The notes: generated from the letters alone by a model not told the origin. A stretch of DNA of 64,000 nucleotides from Luteococcus sp048595755 (GCF_048595755.1 NZ_CP184360.1:2294001-2358000); one strand, 5' to 3'. Numbered from the stretch's first letter, positions 8,383 to 16,874 are shown. Translations and numbers: made by a program.

Positions 8383-8793
8383 ATGAGCAGCACCAACTAC
8401 ACCAACACGTTCATCGCCGTCGCCGAGGACTGCCCGGCCACCACGGGTGAAATCCCGAAGGTCACCGCGAAGGGACCAACGATCGCGTCGCTGCAGTACC
8501 AGCTGTTGGCCGACCATCCCTACGAGCTGACCTCCGACGACCTGCTCTTCGCCGTGCACACCCGGCGGCAGGCGATCCCCCAGGAGCAGTGGGCGCAGGC
8601 CCGGAAGGACTTCTTCGCGAAGGCGCAGGCCTGCCTGCGCTCGTCGCCGCTGGGCAAGCGGTACGGCTGGGGCCTGCACCACGACGCCGAGGGTCGGGTG
8701 GCGCTGGTTGCCGTGGGCTCCGCGCGCTACGAGGAGTTGGTGGCGGACGCGCATCTCACGCAGACGCGTGCGATGCGCAGTCGTCGTGCGTGA
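8383..8793 (+). CDS. DUF6157 family protein
   Basis: This 136-residue protein matches DUF6157 as I recall it: an N-terminal NYTNTFIAVAEDCPATTGEIP, a central DHPYELTSDDLLFAVH, and SPLGKRYGWGLHHDAEGRVAL near residue 90. The family is small, cytosolic and of unknown function. The ATG is three bases after the end of the broken DinB frame. The C-terminal TRAMRSRRA is probably a variable tail. Confidence 0.8.
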   Translation: MSSTNYTNTFIAVAEDCPATTGEIPKVTAKGPTIASLQYQLLADHPYELTSDDLLFAVHTRRQAIPQEQWAQARKDFFAKAQACLRSSPLGKRYGWGLHHDAEGRVALVAVGSARYEELVADAHLTQTRAMRSRRA

Positions 8794-8803
8794 CGTCGGA
8801 TTC

Positions 8804-9067
8804 CTAGGTCTCCGTGGGGGAGCCTGGCAGCAGGCCGACCTCCGCGAAGGCTGCAAGGGACTCCCGGGCCGACTTCTCGTCCAGCAGGTCGACGGCGAAG
8901 CCATTGGAGACCAGCACGTGGTCGCCCACCCGCGCCTCGGGGACATAGGCCAGACAGCACTCGTCGATCCGCTCCGGATCCTCGGGACGGCCGGGCACCA
9001 GCACCCGCGCCATCGGCAAGCCGGCGTCGAAGATCTCCAGGATGCGGGAGGGCAGCGCAATGCACAT
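8804..9067 (-). CDS. HypC/HupF-like hydrogenase chaperone (second copy)
   Basis: This 87-residue protein begins MCIALPSRILEI, the diagnostic HypC-family N-terminus with the essential Cys2. The start at 9067 is set by AGGAG seven bases upstream; the longer ORF upstream only reads back into the neighbouring gene. It follows the large-subunit paralogue by one base, so the two are co-translated. A separate, more canonical HypC is at 20375-20671. HypC-family members carry the Fe(CN)2CO precursor and bind the immature large subunit; HupF is a paralogue that works with HupK. The pairing here suggests that role. Confidence 0.85.
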   Translation of the reverse strand: MCIALPSRILEIFDAGLPMARVLVPGRPEDPERIDECCLAYVPEARVGDHVLVSNGFAVDLLDEKSARESLAAFAEVGLLPGSPTET

Positions 9068-9068
9068 C

Positions 9069-10346
9069 TCAGGACTCCTGTTCGATCGTCTCGACGGTGA
9101 CCGGCATCTGCCCGGGCGGAGCGCTGACACACGGCAGACAGGGGTCGGCGGTCTGGATGCTGGCCTCCACACGCTCCGGCGACCCGACGGCGCCCAGCAG
9201 CATCTGCCCCAGCCAGGGCTCGTTCTGCGCGGTCGGGGTGAGGATCTGGGCCTTCACGAGGCGGCCGGTGGCATCGGCGGTGTAGGCGTGCACCAGCAGG
9301 CCGCGCGGGCTGTCCACCCAGCCGATCCCTTCGACAAGCTCAGGGAACGGGGAAGTGGGCTCAAGGGTCGGGGAAGTGGTCTCGGGGATCGGTGAGTTCG
9401 GCTCGGCGTCGAGTTCGGCAGGATTCGCGGCCAGCGAGGCCACCACCTCGCAGGAGTGCAGCAGCATGATGGCCCGGGCCGCGACGACGCCGCCATGGGC
9501 GGTCAGCCAGCGTCCCTGCAGGGCGGCGGCACGCGGGGTCGTCAGCGCCCCGATCCGCAACTGGGCCATCGGCCCTACCCGGTAGACGCCCTTGTCCTGA
9601 CCCAGCACCGTCAGGAAGGGCCGGGGAGCCGTCTGGCCGGGACGAGCCTCGCCAACCAGCGTCGGCCACTCTGGCGGTGCGGCCGACCGCACCACCACGT
9701 CGCCGTCGGCCGTGACGGCACGCAGCCGGGTGCCCAACAGATCGGGGCGTCCGGACTCGTCGACGAGGGCAACATCGGGGCCCGCGAAGACGTCAGCCAT
9801 GGCAGCGTCGCGCACCAGGCCTTCGGCCAGGTGCTCCGCGGCCTCGACGGCCTCGGCGATGACCTCCGAGAGTTCCCGGACCAGGGCTGGATCCGTCGCC
9901 GTGGACACCCCGCCGGGAACCGCCGTGCTGGGGAAGTGCCCGGGGGAGCCGGCCACCTTCATGGCCAACTTGCCGACCCGCCTCAGCTGCAGGCAGCGCT
10001 CGCGGTGCTCGGCGAACAGGCGCACCGCCAGGGCGTCCATCGCGGACCCGTGGTGCAGCAGCCGTCGCATGTTCTCCGCCTGCCACGACGTCGCGCCCAG
10101 TCCCAGCAGCGCCTCCAGGGCACGGATTCCCGCCAGGTGGTGGGCGGCGGGACAGATGCCGCACAGCCGCTCAACGATCCGCGGCACCTCCCGCACCGGC
10201 TGGCCCACCAGATGGGCGTCGACGCGGGGCAGGCCGGCCAGGTCGAACCAGGCCTGTTGGGCGTCGCCGGACTCGTCGACGCGCACCAGCACGCGGGCCG
10301 ACTGCGGGGACAGCATCGCGTCTAGATTGATTCGTTCGCGGGTCAT
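9069..10346 (-). CDS. [NiFe]-hydrogenase large-subunit paralogue, HupK-like
   Basis: This 425-residue protein has an L1-like motif RLCGICPAAHH (Cys62, Cys65) and an L2-like motif DPCLPC (Cys403, Cys406), so all four nickel-ligand cysteines are kept. The usual His after the L2 motif (DPCxxCxxH), which marks the maturation protease site, is absent, and the chain ends about 19 residues later. No small subunit lies next to it. It is much shorter than HyaB (581). In Rhizobium and Cupriavidus, HupK/HoxV proteins are large-subunit paralogues that act as scaffolds, and this is the best match of context. A dispersed repeat lies in frame at about residues 334-340 (FPELVEG). Confidence 0.78.
   Translation of the reverse strand: MTRERINLDAMLSPQSARVLVRVDESGDAQQAWFDLAGLPRVDAHLVGQPVREVPRIVERLCGICPAAHHLAGIRALEALLGLGATSWQAENMRRLLHHGSAMDALAVRLFAEHRERCLQLRRVGKLAMKVAGSPGHFPSTAVPGGVSTATDPALVRELSEVIAEAVEAAEHLAEGLVRDAAMADVFAGPDVALVDESGRPDLLGTRLRAVTADGDVVVRSAAPPEWPTLVGEARPGQTAPRPFLTVLGQDKGVYRVGPMAQLRIGALTTPRAAALQGRWLTAHGGVVAARAIMLLHSCEVVASLAANPAELDAEPNSPIPETTSPTLEPTSPFPELVEGIGWVDSPRGLLVHAYTADATGRLVKAQILTPTAQNEPWLGQMLLGAVGSPERVEASIQTADPCLPCVSAPPGQMPVTVETIEQES
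9326..9346. repeat. Dispersed short repeat inside the large-subunit paralogue gene
   Basis: TCCCTTCGACAAGCTCAGGG lies within the coding sequence and is read as PELVEG on the minus strand, in a Pro/Thr/Ser-rich linker (SPIPETTSPTLEPTSPF) that looks like an insertion relative to hydrogenase large subunits. Confidence 0.8.
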
Positions 10347-10381
10347 CGCCCCATCCTCCTGCAGTCTGCAAGAATCTGCTC

Positions 10382-10735
10382 ATGCACGAACTCGGACTGC
10401 TCACCACCGTGGTCGCCGCCGTCGAGCAGGCGGTGCAGGCCTCGCCCACCGCGACGCGGGCCAGCGCGGTGGGGCTGCGGGTGGGCAGCATGAGTGGCAC
10501 GACCGTCGAAGCCCTGCAGGGAGCGTGGCCCATCGCCATCCACGGCAGCTGTCTGGACGGTGCGACGCTGGACGTGGAGCACGTCCAGGCCGCCGTGCAC
10601 TGCCTCACCTGCCGCGAGGACCGGGAGATCGACGAGTTCTATGCCCTGGTCTGCCCGGTCTGCCAGACCCCGACGGGGAACCTGGTGCGCGGACGTGAGT
10701 TCGACGTCGCCTGGGCGGACCTGGAGAGCGACTGA
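10382..10735 (+). CDS. hypA: HypA nickel-metallochaperone (second copy)
   Basis: This 117-residue protein starts MHELGL, the conserved HypA N-terminus whose His2 binds nickel. The zinc site is formed by CLTCRED and CPVCQTP. HypA delivers nickel with HypB to the hydrogenase large subunit. This copy stands alone on the plus strand, with only 35 bases to the divergent large-subunit paralogue, and is distinct from the HypA encoded next to hypB (16488-16874). Its neighbours suggest it serves the same accessory module. Confidence 0.9.
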   Translation: MHELGLLTTVVAAVEQAVQASPTATRASAVGLRVGSMSGTTVEALQGAWPIAIHGSCLDGATLDVEHVQAAVHCLTCREDREIDEFYALVCPVCQTPTGNLVRGREFDVAWADLESD

Positions 10736-10737
10736 CC

Positions 10738-11283
10738 TCACGCCGACACGGCCTCCGCCGCCGCGACCAGTTCGGCCAGCACGGCCAGGGCAATCGGAGT
10801 CGCCTGCTCGACCCCACGGGAGGCCGCCTCGGTCATGCCCAGGCAGAGGTCGACCGTCTCTGGCACCACACCCACGACGTCGATCCGCTCGGGTTCGGTG
10901 CCCAGCAGGCGGGCCGCGGCGAGGATGTCCAGCAGCCCCACCTGGTGCGGCGACAACTTGCTGGCCAGCAGCCGCGGTACCTGGTCACCGGACAGGCTGA
11001 CCACCTCTCCCGGCACGGGGCCAGCGACAGCATCCAGCACGAGCAGGTATCGCGCGTCCTGCACCACCGGCAGCAGCTCCATCCCGCCGGTGCGCCCGTC
11101 GACGAAGTCCACCAAGGGACTGGCCGGCGCCTGGGCCTGCACCTGTTCCAACAGCGCCAACCCGATGCCGTCGTCGGCCATGATCGTGTTGCCGATGCCC
11201 AGCACCACAACCGGAGCGCCGGTCGATCGCTCGACCGGCGCTGGGCCGCGGCTGGTGATGTGGCTGGTGGTCTGGCTGGTCAT
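10738..11283 (-). CDS. hyaD: Hydrogenase maturation protease
   Basis: This 181-residue protein of the HyaD/HybD family has VLGIGNTIMADDGIGLALLE (the nickel-sensing Glu of the family is replaced here by Asp in the DDG region), VDGRTGG and LVLDAVAG. Such proteases remove the C-terminal peptide of the large subunit after nickel insertion. The start ATG overlaps the hyaC stop by one base. A 25-residue polar leader precedes the conserved core, longer than usual. It is the last gene of the structural operon and converges with hypA (10382-10735). Confidence 0.9.
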   Translation of the reverse strand: MTSQTTSHITSRGPAPVERSTGAPVVVLGIGNTIMADDGIGLALLEQVQAQAPASPLVDFVDGRTGGMELLPVVQDARYLLVLDAVAGPVPGEVVSLSGDQVPRLLASKLSPHQVGLLDILAAARLLGTEPERIDVVGVVPETVDLCLGMTEAASRGVEQATPIALAVLAELVAAAEAVSA

Positions 11284-12497
11284 CAGTCGATCGGGGGCGC
11301 GTCGACGGGCTTGGATCCGCGACGCATCCAGACGCCCCCGTTGAGCATCGCGGAGACGCCTCCGTGGCGCTCGATGGAGTCGGCACGCACGGCCAGGTAG
11401 ACGTGGGCGATCACGAAGGCCCAGAAGACGAACATGATCAACGCGTGCAGCAGGCGCATGTGCGGGATGCCGATCCACTCGACCGGCGTCGCCAACAGAC
11501 CCCAGAACCAGTTGTAGCGGTGGTAGAGGGCATAGATGGCGGTGCCGGTGATGATCTGCAGGCCACCCAGCGCGTAGATGCCGGTGTAGGTGAGCTGCTG
11601 CAAGGGATTGTGCGCGACGTACAGCGGGGCGTGCTTCTTGATGAAGGTGTAGTACATCGCCACCCGGCCCAGGTTCTTCACGTCCTCGCCCTTCCACAGG
11701 GGCCACAGGGCGGGCCAGCGCAGGAAGCGGTCCTTGGCGGTGAAGAGCAGGTAGAGCCTTGTCAGTCCCAGCAGCACCCAGCTGAAGGCTGCGATGTAGT
11801 GCACCAGGCGCACCCATCCCATCAGGTAGCCGGTCTCCACGCCGGTGCGCGCGATGGGCCCCACGAAGGGATGCATGATGTAGTACCCGGTGCAGCTCAT
11901 CACGAAGATCAGGGCCACGTTGATCCAGTGCTGCCAGCGCACCAGCGGGCTCCACAGGTTGACCCGCACCCAGTCCCCGGGGCGGCTGGTCATCTCGTCC
12001 TCGAAGCCGTGCACGCTCAACGGCTTGACGGTGACGAAACCCTCCAGCTGGAAGGGGCCGCGGCTGCCGTCGGCACGTTGCCGCGCCACGGCGACCGCGA
12101 GGGGGCGGCAGCCCCGCATCTCCACCTGCTGCGCATTGCGACGGATCAGGGCGCGCTGCTCGCGGGTGGACTTCGCCTCCGCGATCACCGAGTCCAGCTC
12201 ACCGCGCATCACGATGATGGTCTCGGCCGGCATGTCCGACCAGGGGTAGTCGTCGACCTTGGTGAGGGAGAAGCGACGGATGCTGCGCGCCGCGTCGAAG
12301 TGCTCCGCCGGCACCCGGGGGACCGGGACGTCCGCGTGCGTCTCGACGATGTAGTTGGCCAGGGCCAGGTCCACGTCGTCGGTGGAACCCTCGGGGGCCG
12401 CCGCCGCGAGCGAGATCAGCCGACGCTCGCTCATCCCCCCGACGCTGAAGGCATTGAGCACCTCCACCTGCGGAATGTGCTCGGCGGTGGCACTCAT
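11283..12497 (-). CDS. hyaC: Hydrogenase cytochrome b subunit with N-terminal P-type-ATPase-like domain
   Basis: This is a 404-residue protein in two parts. Residues about 190-390 are a HyaC-type di-haem cytochrome b, with four hydrophobic spans (for example VALIFVMSCTGYYIMHPF and LHALIMFVFWAFVIAHVYLA) and His residues in RWQHWIN, LVHYIAA, LLHAL and IAHVYL. Residues about 1-175 are extra: the order DDVDLALANYI, HFDAARSIRRFSL, ETIIVMRGELDSVI, RGCRPLAVAVAR and GPFQLEGFVTV follows the nucleotide-binding domain of P-type ATPases (DPID, FDP, KGAPE and RGFRxLGVA regions). The phosphorylation motif DKTGT and the pump membrane domain are missing. The start overlaps the hyaB stop (ATGA), so the domain is part of the operon product. 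Confidence 0.85.
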   Translation of the reverse strand: MSATAEHIPQVEVLNAFSVGGMSERRLISLAAAAPEGSTDDVDLALANYIVETHADVPVPRVPAEHFDAARSIRRFSLTKVDDYPWSDMPAETIIVMRGELDSVIAEAKSTREQRALIRRNAQQVEMRGCRPLAVAVARQRADGSRGPFQLEGFVTVKPLSVHGFEDEMTSRPGDWVRVNLWSPLVRWQHWINVALIFVMSCTGYYIMHPFVGPIARTGVETGYLMGWVRLVHYIAAFSWVLLGLTRLYLLFTAKDRFLRWPALWPLWKGEDVKNLGRVAMYYTFIKKHAPLYVAHNPLQQLTYTGIYALGGLQIITGTAIYALYHRYNWFWGLLATPVEWIGIPHMRLLHALIMFVFWAFVIAHVYLAVRADSIERHGGVSAMLNGGVWMRRGSKPVDAPPID

Positions 12498-14239
12498 GGC
12501 GTCACCACCTGCACCAGCTCCCCACCGTCGGGGTCCAGCACGTGCACCGCGCAGGACATGCACGGGTCGTAGGAGTGGATGGTGCGCATCGGCTCCAACG
12601 GTTCCTCCGGCTTGACCAGCGGGTGTGTTCCGTAGCCGAGCGAGGCCTCGTACGGCCCTTCCTTGCCCTTGTCGTCGCGGCCACCGGCCAGCCAGGTGGT
12701 GGGCACCACCGCCTGGTAGTTCGCGATCTTCTTGTCCTTGATGGTGGTCCAGTGGCTCAGCTGGCCGCGGGACACCTCGACGATCGAGTAGCCCTGGCAC
12801 TCCTCGGGCCAGGAGCTCGGCTCCCACTTGGTGGAGTCGAAGACGTCGAGGTCACCCTTCTTGATGTTCTCGATGAACTTCGGGAAGGTCTCCGCCTTGA
12901 GGTGCTCCGAACTGGTGGCGGCCTCGATGGCGCGGCACATGATGCGGCCCGCGGTGGAGTTCATCTGCTCGAGCTTGATCCCGGACTTCTTCAACACCAT
13001 GTCGACCAGCTCCACGGTGCGCTTGTGGCCCTGTGCGTAGGCCAGCAGGACGCGTGCGACGGGACCCACCTGGGTGGGGCGGCCGTCGTAGCGGGGGGCC
13101 TTGGACCAGGTGTACTTCTCCTGGTCGCCCAGCCAGGTGTAGGGCGGCTTCGGGCCGGTGTACTGCGGCGTGGTCTCGCCCTTGTCCGGGGTCTTGGCCG
13201 CTTCGCCACCCTCGTAGGTGTACCAGGCCGAGGTGATGTTCTCCGCGATCTTGCCCGGGTCGAAGGGGTGGACCGTCTTGTAGTCGCCGTCAAGCAGCAC
13301 GCCCGGCTTCACCCCGCCCAGGGGTTCCTGGCCGCGGGCCGTGGCCGGGTCCCCGAAGAACATGCTGCCCGCCATCCCGGCGGCGATGAAGGTGTCCGAC
13401 GACTTCCCGATCGAGTAGTACTCGCGATAGGCGTCCATGATCACCACGACGTCGGGCAGGTAGCACTGCTGGACGAATTCGTCGGTCTCGGCCACCCACT
13501 GCCGGATCTGGTCGGTGTGCACCTGGTTGATGGACTCGGACTTGTCCGGGTCGATGGTGCAGGCCATGCCGCCGACCAGGAAGTTCGGGTGCGGGTTCTT
13601 GCCGCCGAAGACGGTGCAGATGCGGATCATGGAGCGCTGGAATTCCAGCGCGTCGAGGTAGTGGGCGACGGCCATCAGGTTGGCCTCCGGCGGGAGCTTG
13701 TACGCGGGGTGGTCCCAGTAGCCGCCGGTGAAGATGCTGAGCTGACCGGAGTCCAGGATGCCCTGCACCGTCTGCTTCACCTTCGTGAAGCGTTCGACGG
13801 TGTTGCCCTTCCAGGTGCTGCCGATGCGCTTGGCGAAGTCGTAGGTCTTCTGCGGGTCGGCCTTGGCGGCGGAGACGACGTTGACCCAGTCCAGTGCCTG
13901 CAGGTGGTAGAAGTGGATGACGTGGTCCTGGATCTCCTGGGATGCCATCACCATCGAACGGATCAGGTTGGCCTGCTCCGGGACCCGCGCGCCGATCGCG
14001 TCCTCGACGGCGATGCAGCTGGCGATGGCGTGGACGCTGGTGCACACGCCGCAGATGCGTTGGACGAAGGCCCAGGCATCGCGGGGGTCACGGTCCTTCA
14101 CGATGGTCTCGATGCCGCGGTACTGGGTGGTCTCCGCCCAGGCCTTCTTGATCTGGGTTCCCTGCACCTCCATCTCGATGCGGACGTGTCCCTCGATGCG
14201 GGTGAGGGGGTCGATGACGACGCGTTCTGCCATGGTCAC
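12494..14239 (-). CDS. hyaB: [NiFe]-hydrogenase large subunit
   Basis: The 581-residue catalytic subunit oxidises H2 at the NiFe(CN)2CO centre. The L1 motif RICGVCTSVH supplies Cys63 and Cys66; the L2 motif DPCMSCAVH supplies Cys560 and Cys563. His566 marks the protease site, so 15 residues (VLDPDGGELVQVVTP) are removed by HyaD. The N-terminus VIDPLTRIEGHVRIE is typical. The GTG at 14239 overlaps the hyaA stop; an in-frame ATG at 14233 is a possible alternative start with better spacing to AAAGGG. It is the group 1, membrane-bound uptake type judged by the partner subunits. Confidence 0.96.
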   Translation of the reverse strand: MTMAERVVIDPLTRIEGHVRIEMEVQGTQIKKAWAETTQYRGIETIVKDRDPRDAWAFVQRICGVCTSVHAIASCIAVEDAIGARVPEQANLIRSMVMASQEIQDHVIHFYHLQALDWVNVVSAAKADPQKTYDFAKRIGSTWKGNTVERFTKVKQTVQGILDSGQLSIFTGGYWDHPAYKLPPEANLMAVAHYLDALEFQRSMIRICTVFGGKNPHPNFLVGGMACTIDPDKSESINQVHTDQIRQWVAETDEFVQQCYLPDVVVIMDAYREYYSIGKSSDTFIAAGMAGSMFFGDPATARGQEPLGGVKPGVLLDGDYKTVHPFDPGKIAENITSAWYTYEGGEAAKTPDKGETTPQYTGPKPPYTWLGDQEKYTWSKAPRYDGRPTQVGPVARVLLAYAQGHKRTVELVDMVLKKSGIKLEQMNSTAGRIMCRAIEAATSSEHLKAETFPKFIENIKKGDLDVFDSTKWEPSSWPEECQGYSIVEVSRGQLSHWTTIKDKKIANYQAVVPTTWLAGGRDDKGKEGPYEASLGYGTHPLVKPEEPLEPMRTIHSYDPCMSCAVHVLDPDGGELVQVVTP

Positions 14240-15552
14240 TCACCCTTTCCGGTGCTGGTGGAGTCGTTGTTGATGGTCTCGACGGCGCCGGGCTGCTCGA
14301 CGCCGGTCACCTGGTGCGCCGGCTGGTCCGGCGGCGGTGTGGGGGTGGTGGTCCCGATCGTCGGGTCGCCGCCCTCGCCGAAGGCCCGGATCTGCACGTC
14401 CACGGGCGTCCTCTTGGCCGCGGCGTGGCGGGCGGCGGTCAGCCCCGCGTGTGCGGCGACGCCAACCGTGGCGGCGCCCACCAGCCCCCAGCCGACCTTC
14501 TCCGCCGTCGCCTCGATGCCGAGGCCGGGAACATTGGGCAGTTCCTCGTAGAAGGGGGTGAAGCGGTCGAAGAAGTGCTTCTCGGTGCACCCGATGCACG
14601 GGTGACCCGCGCCGATCGGCCACGACGTGCCCAGGTTCCACTGGATGATCGGGCACGGGCTGAAGGTGCTGGGGCCCTTGCACCCCACCTCGTACAGGCA
14701 CCACCCGTTGCGGGCGGCCTCGTCGTCGAAGGTGCGCACGTACTGGCCGGCGTCGAAGTGCGCGCGGCGCGGGCAGGAGTCGTGGATCCGCTGGTCGTAG
14801 GCGAACTTGGGCCGGCCCTCGGCGTCCAGTTCCGGCAGGCCGTCGTGGGTCAACAAGTACGTGATCGACGCGGTGATCACCTCACCGATCGGCGGGCAGC
14901 CGGCGACGTTGATGACGGGCTTGTCCTTGATCAGCTCGTCGACGCCGACTGCGCCGGTCGGGTTGGGGCGGGCGGCCTGCACCGAGCCGTACACCGCGCA
15001 CGCCCCGACGGCCAGAATGGCGGTGGCATTCTCCGCGGACTCGCGCAGCACCTGCTCCATCGACTTGCCGCCGATGGTTCCGTAGATTCCGCCATCCTTC
15101 ATGGGCACCGAACCGTTGACCACCAGGATGTGCGGCTCCTTGTTGGTCTCCTCCAGCGCCTTCTCCGCGGCGTGGCCGGAGGGGGCCATCAACAGCTCGA
15201 AGTAGTTCATGCTGGTCAGGCTCAGCACCAGTTCCTCGACGGTGGTGCCGCCGGAGCGCAGCGCGGACTCGGAACAGCCGGTGCACTCCTGCAGCTGCAG
15301 CCACACCACATTGGGCTTCTTGATGCCCTCGAGCTTCTCGGCGATCTGCTCCGCCGTCAGGGGCGCCTTGCCGGGAGCTGCCTGCGCGGGGCTGGCACCC
15401 AGCGCAGCCGGAGCCCCGACGGCGAAGATGGATGCCATCGCCCCACAGAACTTGAGGAAGTCACGCCGGTCGACCCCGGCCCTGGCGAGGTTCTCGCCCA
15501 AGGTGCCCTCCTGCCAGACCGGACTCTGGTAGGGGCTCTGTTCGAAGCTCAT
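14236..15552 (-). CDS. hyaA: [NiFe]-hydrogenase small subunit, Tat-exported
   Basis: This 438-residue iron-sulfur subunit has a twin-arginine signal at residues 28-34 (DRRDFLK) followed by a hydrophobic stretch and a cleavage-like AQAA. CTGC begins the proximal cluster site; SCPRRAHF, CLYEVGCKG and CIGCTEKHFF supply ligands of the other clusters. A hydrophobic segment near residue 370 (VGWGLVGAATVGVAAHAGL) is a C-terminal membrane anchor, followed by a Pro/Thr-rich cytoplasmic tail. AAAGGG lies seven bases before the ATG. The enzyme should face the outside of the membrane, with HyaC passing electrons to quinone. Confidence 0.95.
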   Translation of the reverse strand: MSFEQSPYQSPVWQEGTLGENLARAGVDRRDFLKFCGAMASIFAVGAPAALGASPAQAAPGKAPLTAEQIAEKLEGIKKPNVVWLQLQECTGCSESALRSGGTTVEELVLSLTSMNYFELLMAPSGHAAEKALEETNKEPHILVVNGSVPMKDGGIYGTIGGKSMEQVLRESAENATAILAVGACAVYGSVQAARPNPTGAVGVDELIKDKPVINVAGCPPIGEVITASITYLLTHDGLPELDAEGRPKFAYDQRIHDSCPRRAHFDAGQYVRTFDDEAARNGWCLYEVGCKGPSTFSPCPIIQWNLGTSWPIGAGHPCIGCTEKHFFDRFTPFYEELPNVPGLGIEATAEKVGWGLVGAATVGVAAHAGLTAARHAAAKRTPVDVQIRAFGEGGDPTIGTTTPTPPPDQPAHQVTGVEQPGAVETINNDSTSTGKGE

Positions 15553-15652
15553 GGCGTCGCCCTTTCACATCCGTCGGGGCAGCGGTGTCCCAACGATTCA
15601 CATTCGATACGACGAACTGTAGTGGGTCGTGAGGGGGTTCTTGAACAGGTCC

Positions 15653-16516
15653 TCAAGTGTTTTCCACGCCAGATCCCGGGGCTTGACCGTCGGCTGCGCG
15701 GCGAGCGAGCACCCAGTCGATCCAGGCGTCGATCCCATCTCCTGTCCTGGCAGAGATTTCCAGGACGGTGACGCCGGGGTTGACCTTCTCCAGGTTGCTG
15801 CGGAACAGGTCCATGTCGAAATCCAGGTGGGGTGCCAGATCCATCTTGTTGACCACCACCACCTCCACGGAGCGGAACATCACCGGGTACTTGACCGGCT
15901 TGTCCTCGCCCTCGGTGATGGAGTAGACCATTGCCTTCGCATGTTCCCCGACGTTGAACTCGGCCGGGCAGACCAGGTTGCCGACGTTCTCGATCAGCAC
16001 CAGGTCCAGTTGGGACAGGTCCAGGCCGCGCAATGCCTTGGCCACCATCGGCGCATCGAGGTGGCACTCGCCGCCGAAACCGTCGCCGGTGTTGAGCAGG
16101 CTGATCTGGGCGCCGAAGCCCTCCAGTCGGTCGGCGTCGATGGCCGTCTCGATGTCGCCCTCGACGACGCCGACGCGCCGCCTGCCCTGCAGCGCTGCCA
16201 GGGTGCGCTGCAGCAGCGTCGTCTTGCCCGAACCCGGTGAGCTCATCAGGTTGATGCAGGTGACGCCAGCGGCATCGAAGGCCGCCCGGTTGGCGTCGGA
16301 GAGCCGGTCGTTCTCCGCATAGATGTCGGTGAGGACCTCGATCCGCTCCCGGCCGGTCTGGTAGCCGGAGTGGTCCCCGAGCAGGTCCGGGTCCACCTCG
16401 TGGTGCTCGTGGGGGTGGTCGTGCTCGTGGGCGTGGTCGCCGTGCTCATGGCTGTGCACGGTGCCGTCGTCATGCGTGTGCATGTCGTCACCGTCGTGCC
16501 GGTGGAAGCGTCCCAT
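15653..16516 (-). CDS. hypB: HypB GTPase/nickel chaperone
   Basis: This 287-residue protein inserts nickel into the hydrogenase precursor with HypA, driven by GTP. Residues 5-39 hold 14 histidines, a nickel-storage stretch as in many HypB proteins. The P-loop SPGSGKTT is at 93-100, and NKMDLAPHL is the guanine-specificity motif. The metal-site residues around GFGGECHLDAPMV are kept. AGGGAG precedes the ATG. It overlaps the end of hypA by 29 bases and ends 100 bases before hyaA. Confidence 0.95.
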   Translation of the reverse strand: MGRFHRHDGDDMHTHDDGTVHSHEHGDHAHEHDHPHEHHEVDPDLLGDHSGYQTGRERIEVLTDIYAENDRLSDANRAAFDAAGVTCINLMSSPGSGKTTLLQRTLAALQGRRRVGVVEGDIETAIDADRLEGFGAQISLLNTGDGFGGECHLDAPMVAKALRGLDLSQLDLVLIENVGNLVCPAEFNVGEHAKAMVYSITEGEDKPVKYPVMFRSVEVVVVNKMDLAPHLDFDMDLFRSNLEKVNPGVTVLEISARTGDGIDAWIDWVLARRAADGQAPGSGVENT

Positions 16517-16874
16517 CGGGGACTCCCTTCTGGTCGGGGTCGTCGACCTCGATGGCGACGACCATGAATTCCTCGCCCGCCGTGATGCGGGTATGAGGGG
16601 ACTGGCAGTGGCGGCAGTCGAAGCCGAGCTGGTGCCCGGGAAGGCTGTCCTGGTGGCAGTCGAGGCAGGTGAGCCGCACCGGGACCTCCTCGATCAGCAG
16701 CCGGGCACCGGCCAAGGGCGTGCCCTTCACGGTGAACCGCCAAGCATGCTGCAGGGCATCCGGGACCACCTGTCGCAGGTGCCCCACACGCAACTCGACC
16801 ACGGCCACGGGCCGGCCCGCCGACGCGTGTCCCACGATGGCCGCCACCTCGCGGCTCAAGGAGAGTTCATGCAC
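16488..16874 (-). CDS. hypA: HypA nickel-metallochaperone
   Basis: This 128-residue protein begins with a GTG-initiated (M)HELSLSREVAAI, the HypA signature. The zinc-site cysteines are CLDCHQD and CRHCQSP. The GTG start is preferred because GAGGTG precedes it and because His2 must follow the initiator. A C-terminal tail of about 20 residues (EVDDPDQKG...) runs past the hypB start and is longer than usual. It opens the hypAB-hyaABCD transcription unit and is divergent from hypF across 42 bases that must hold both promoters. Confidence 0.92.
   Translation of the reverse strand: MHELSLSREVAAIVGHASAGRPVAVVELRVGHLRQVVPDALQHAWRFTVKGTPLAGARLLIEEVPVRLTCLDCHQDSLPGHQLGFDCRHCQSPHTRITAGEEFMVVAIEVDDPDQKGVPDGTLPPARR

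Noticed and set aside
9069..10346. The large-subunit paralogue as a second working hydrogenase
   Set aside because: No small subunit lies next to it, the protease-site His after DPCxxC is missing, and its length is well below that of HyaB. A scaffold role is more likely.
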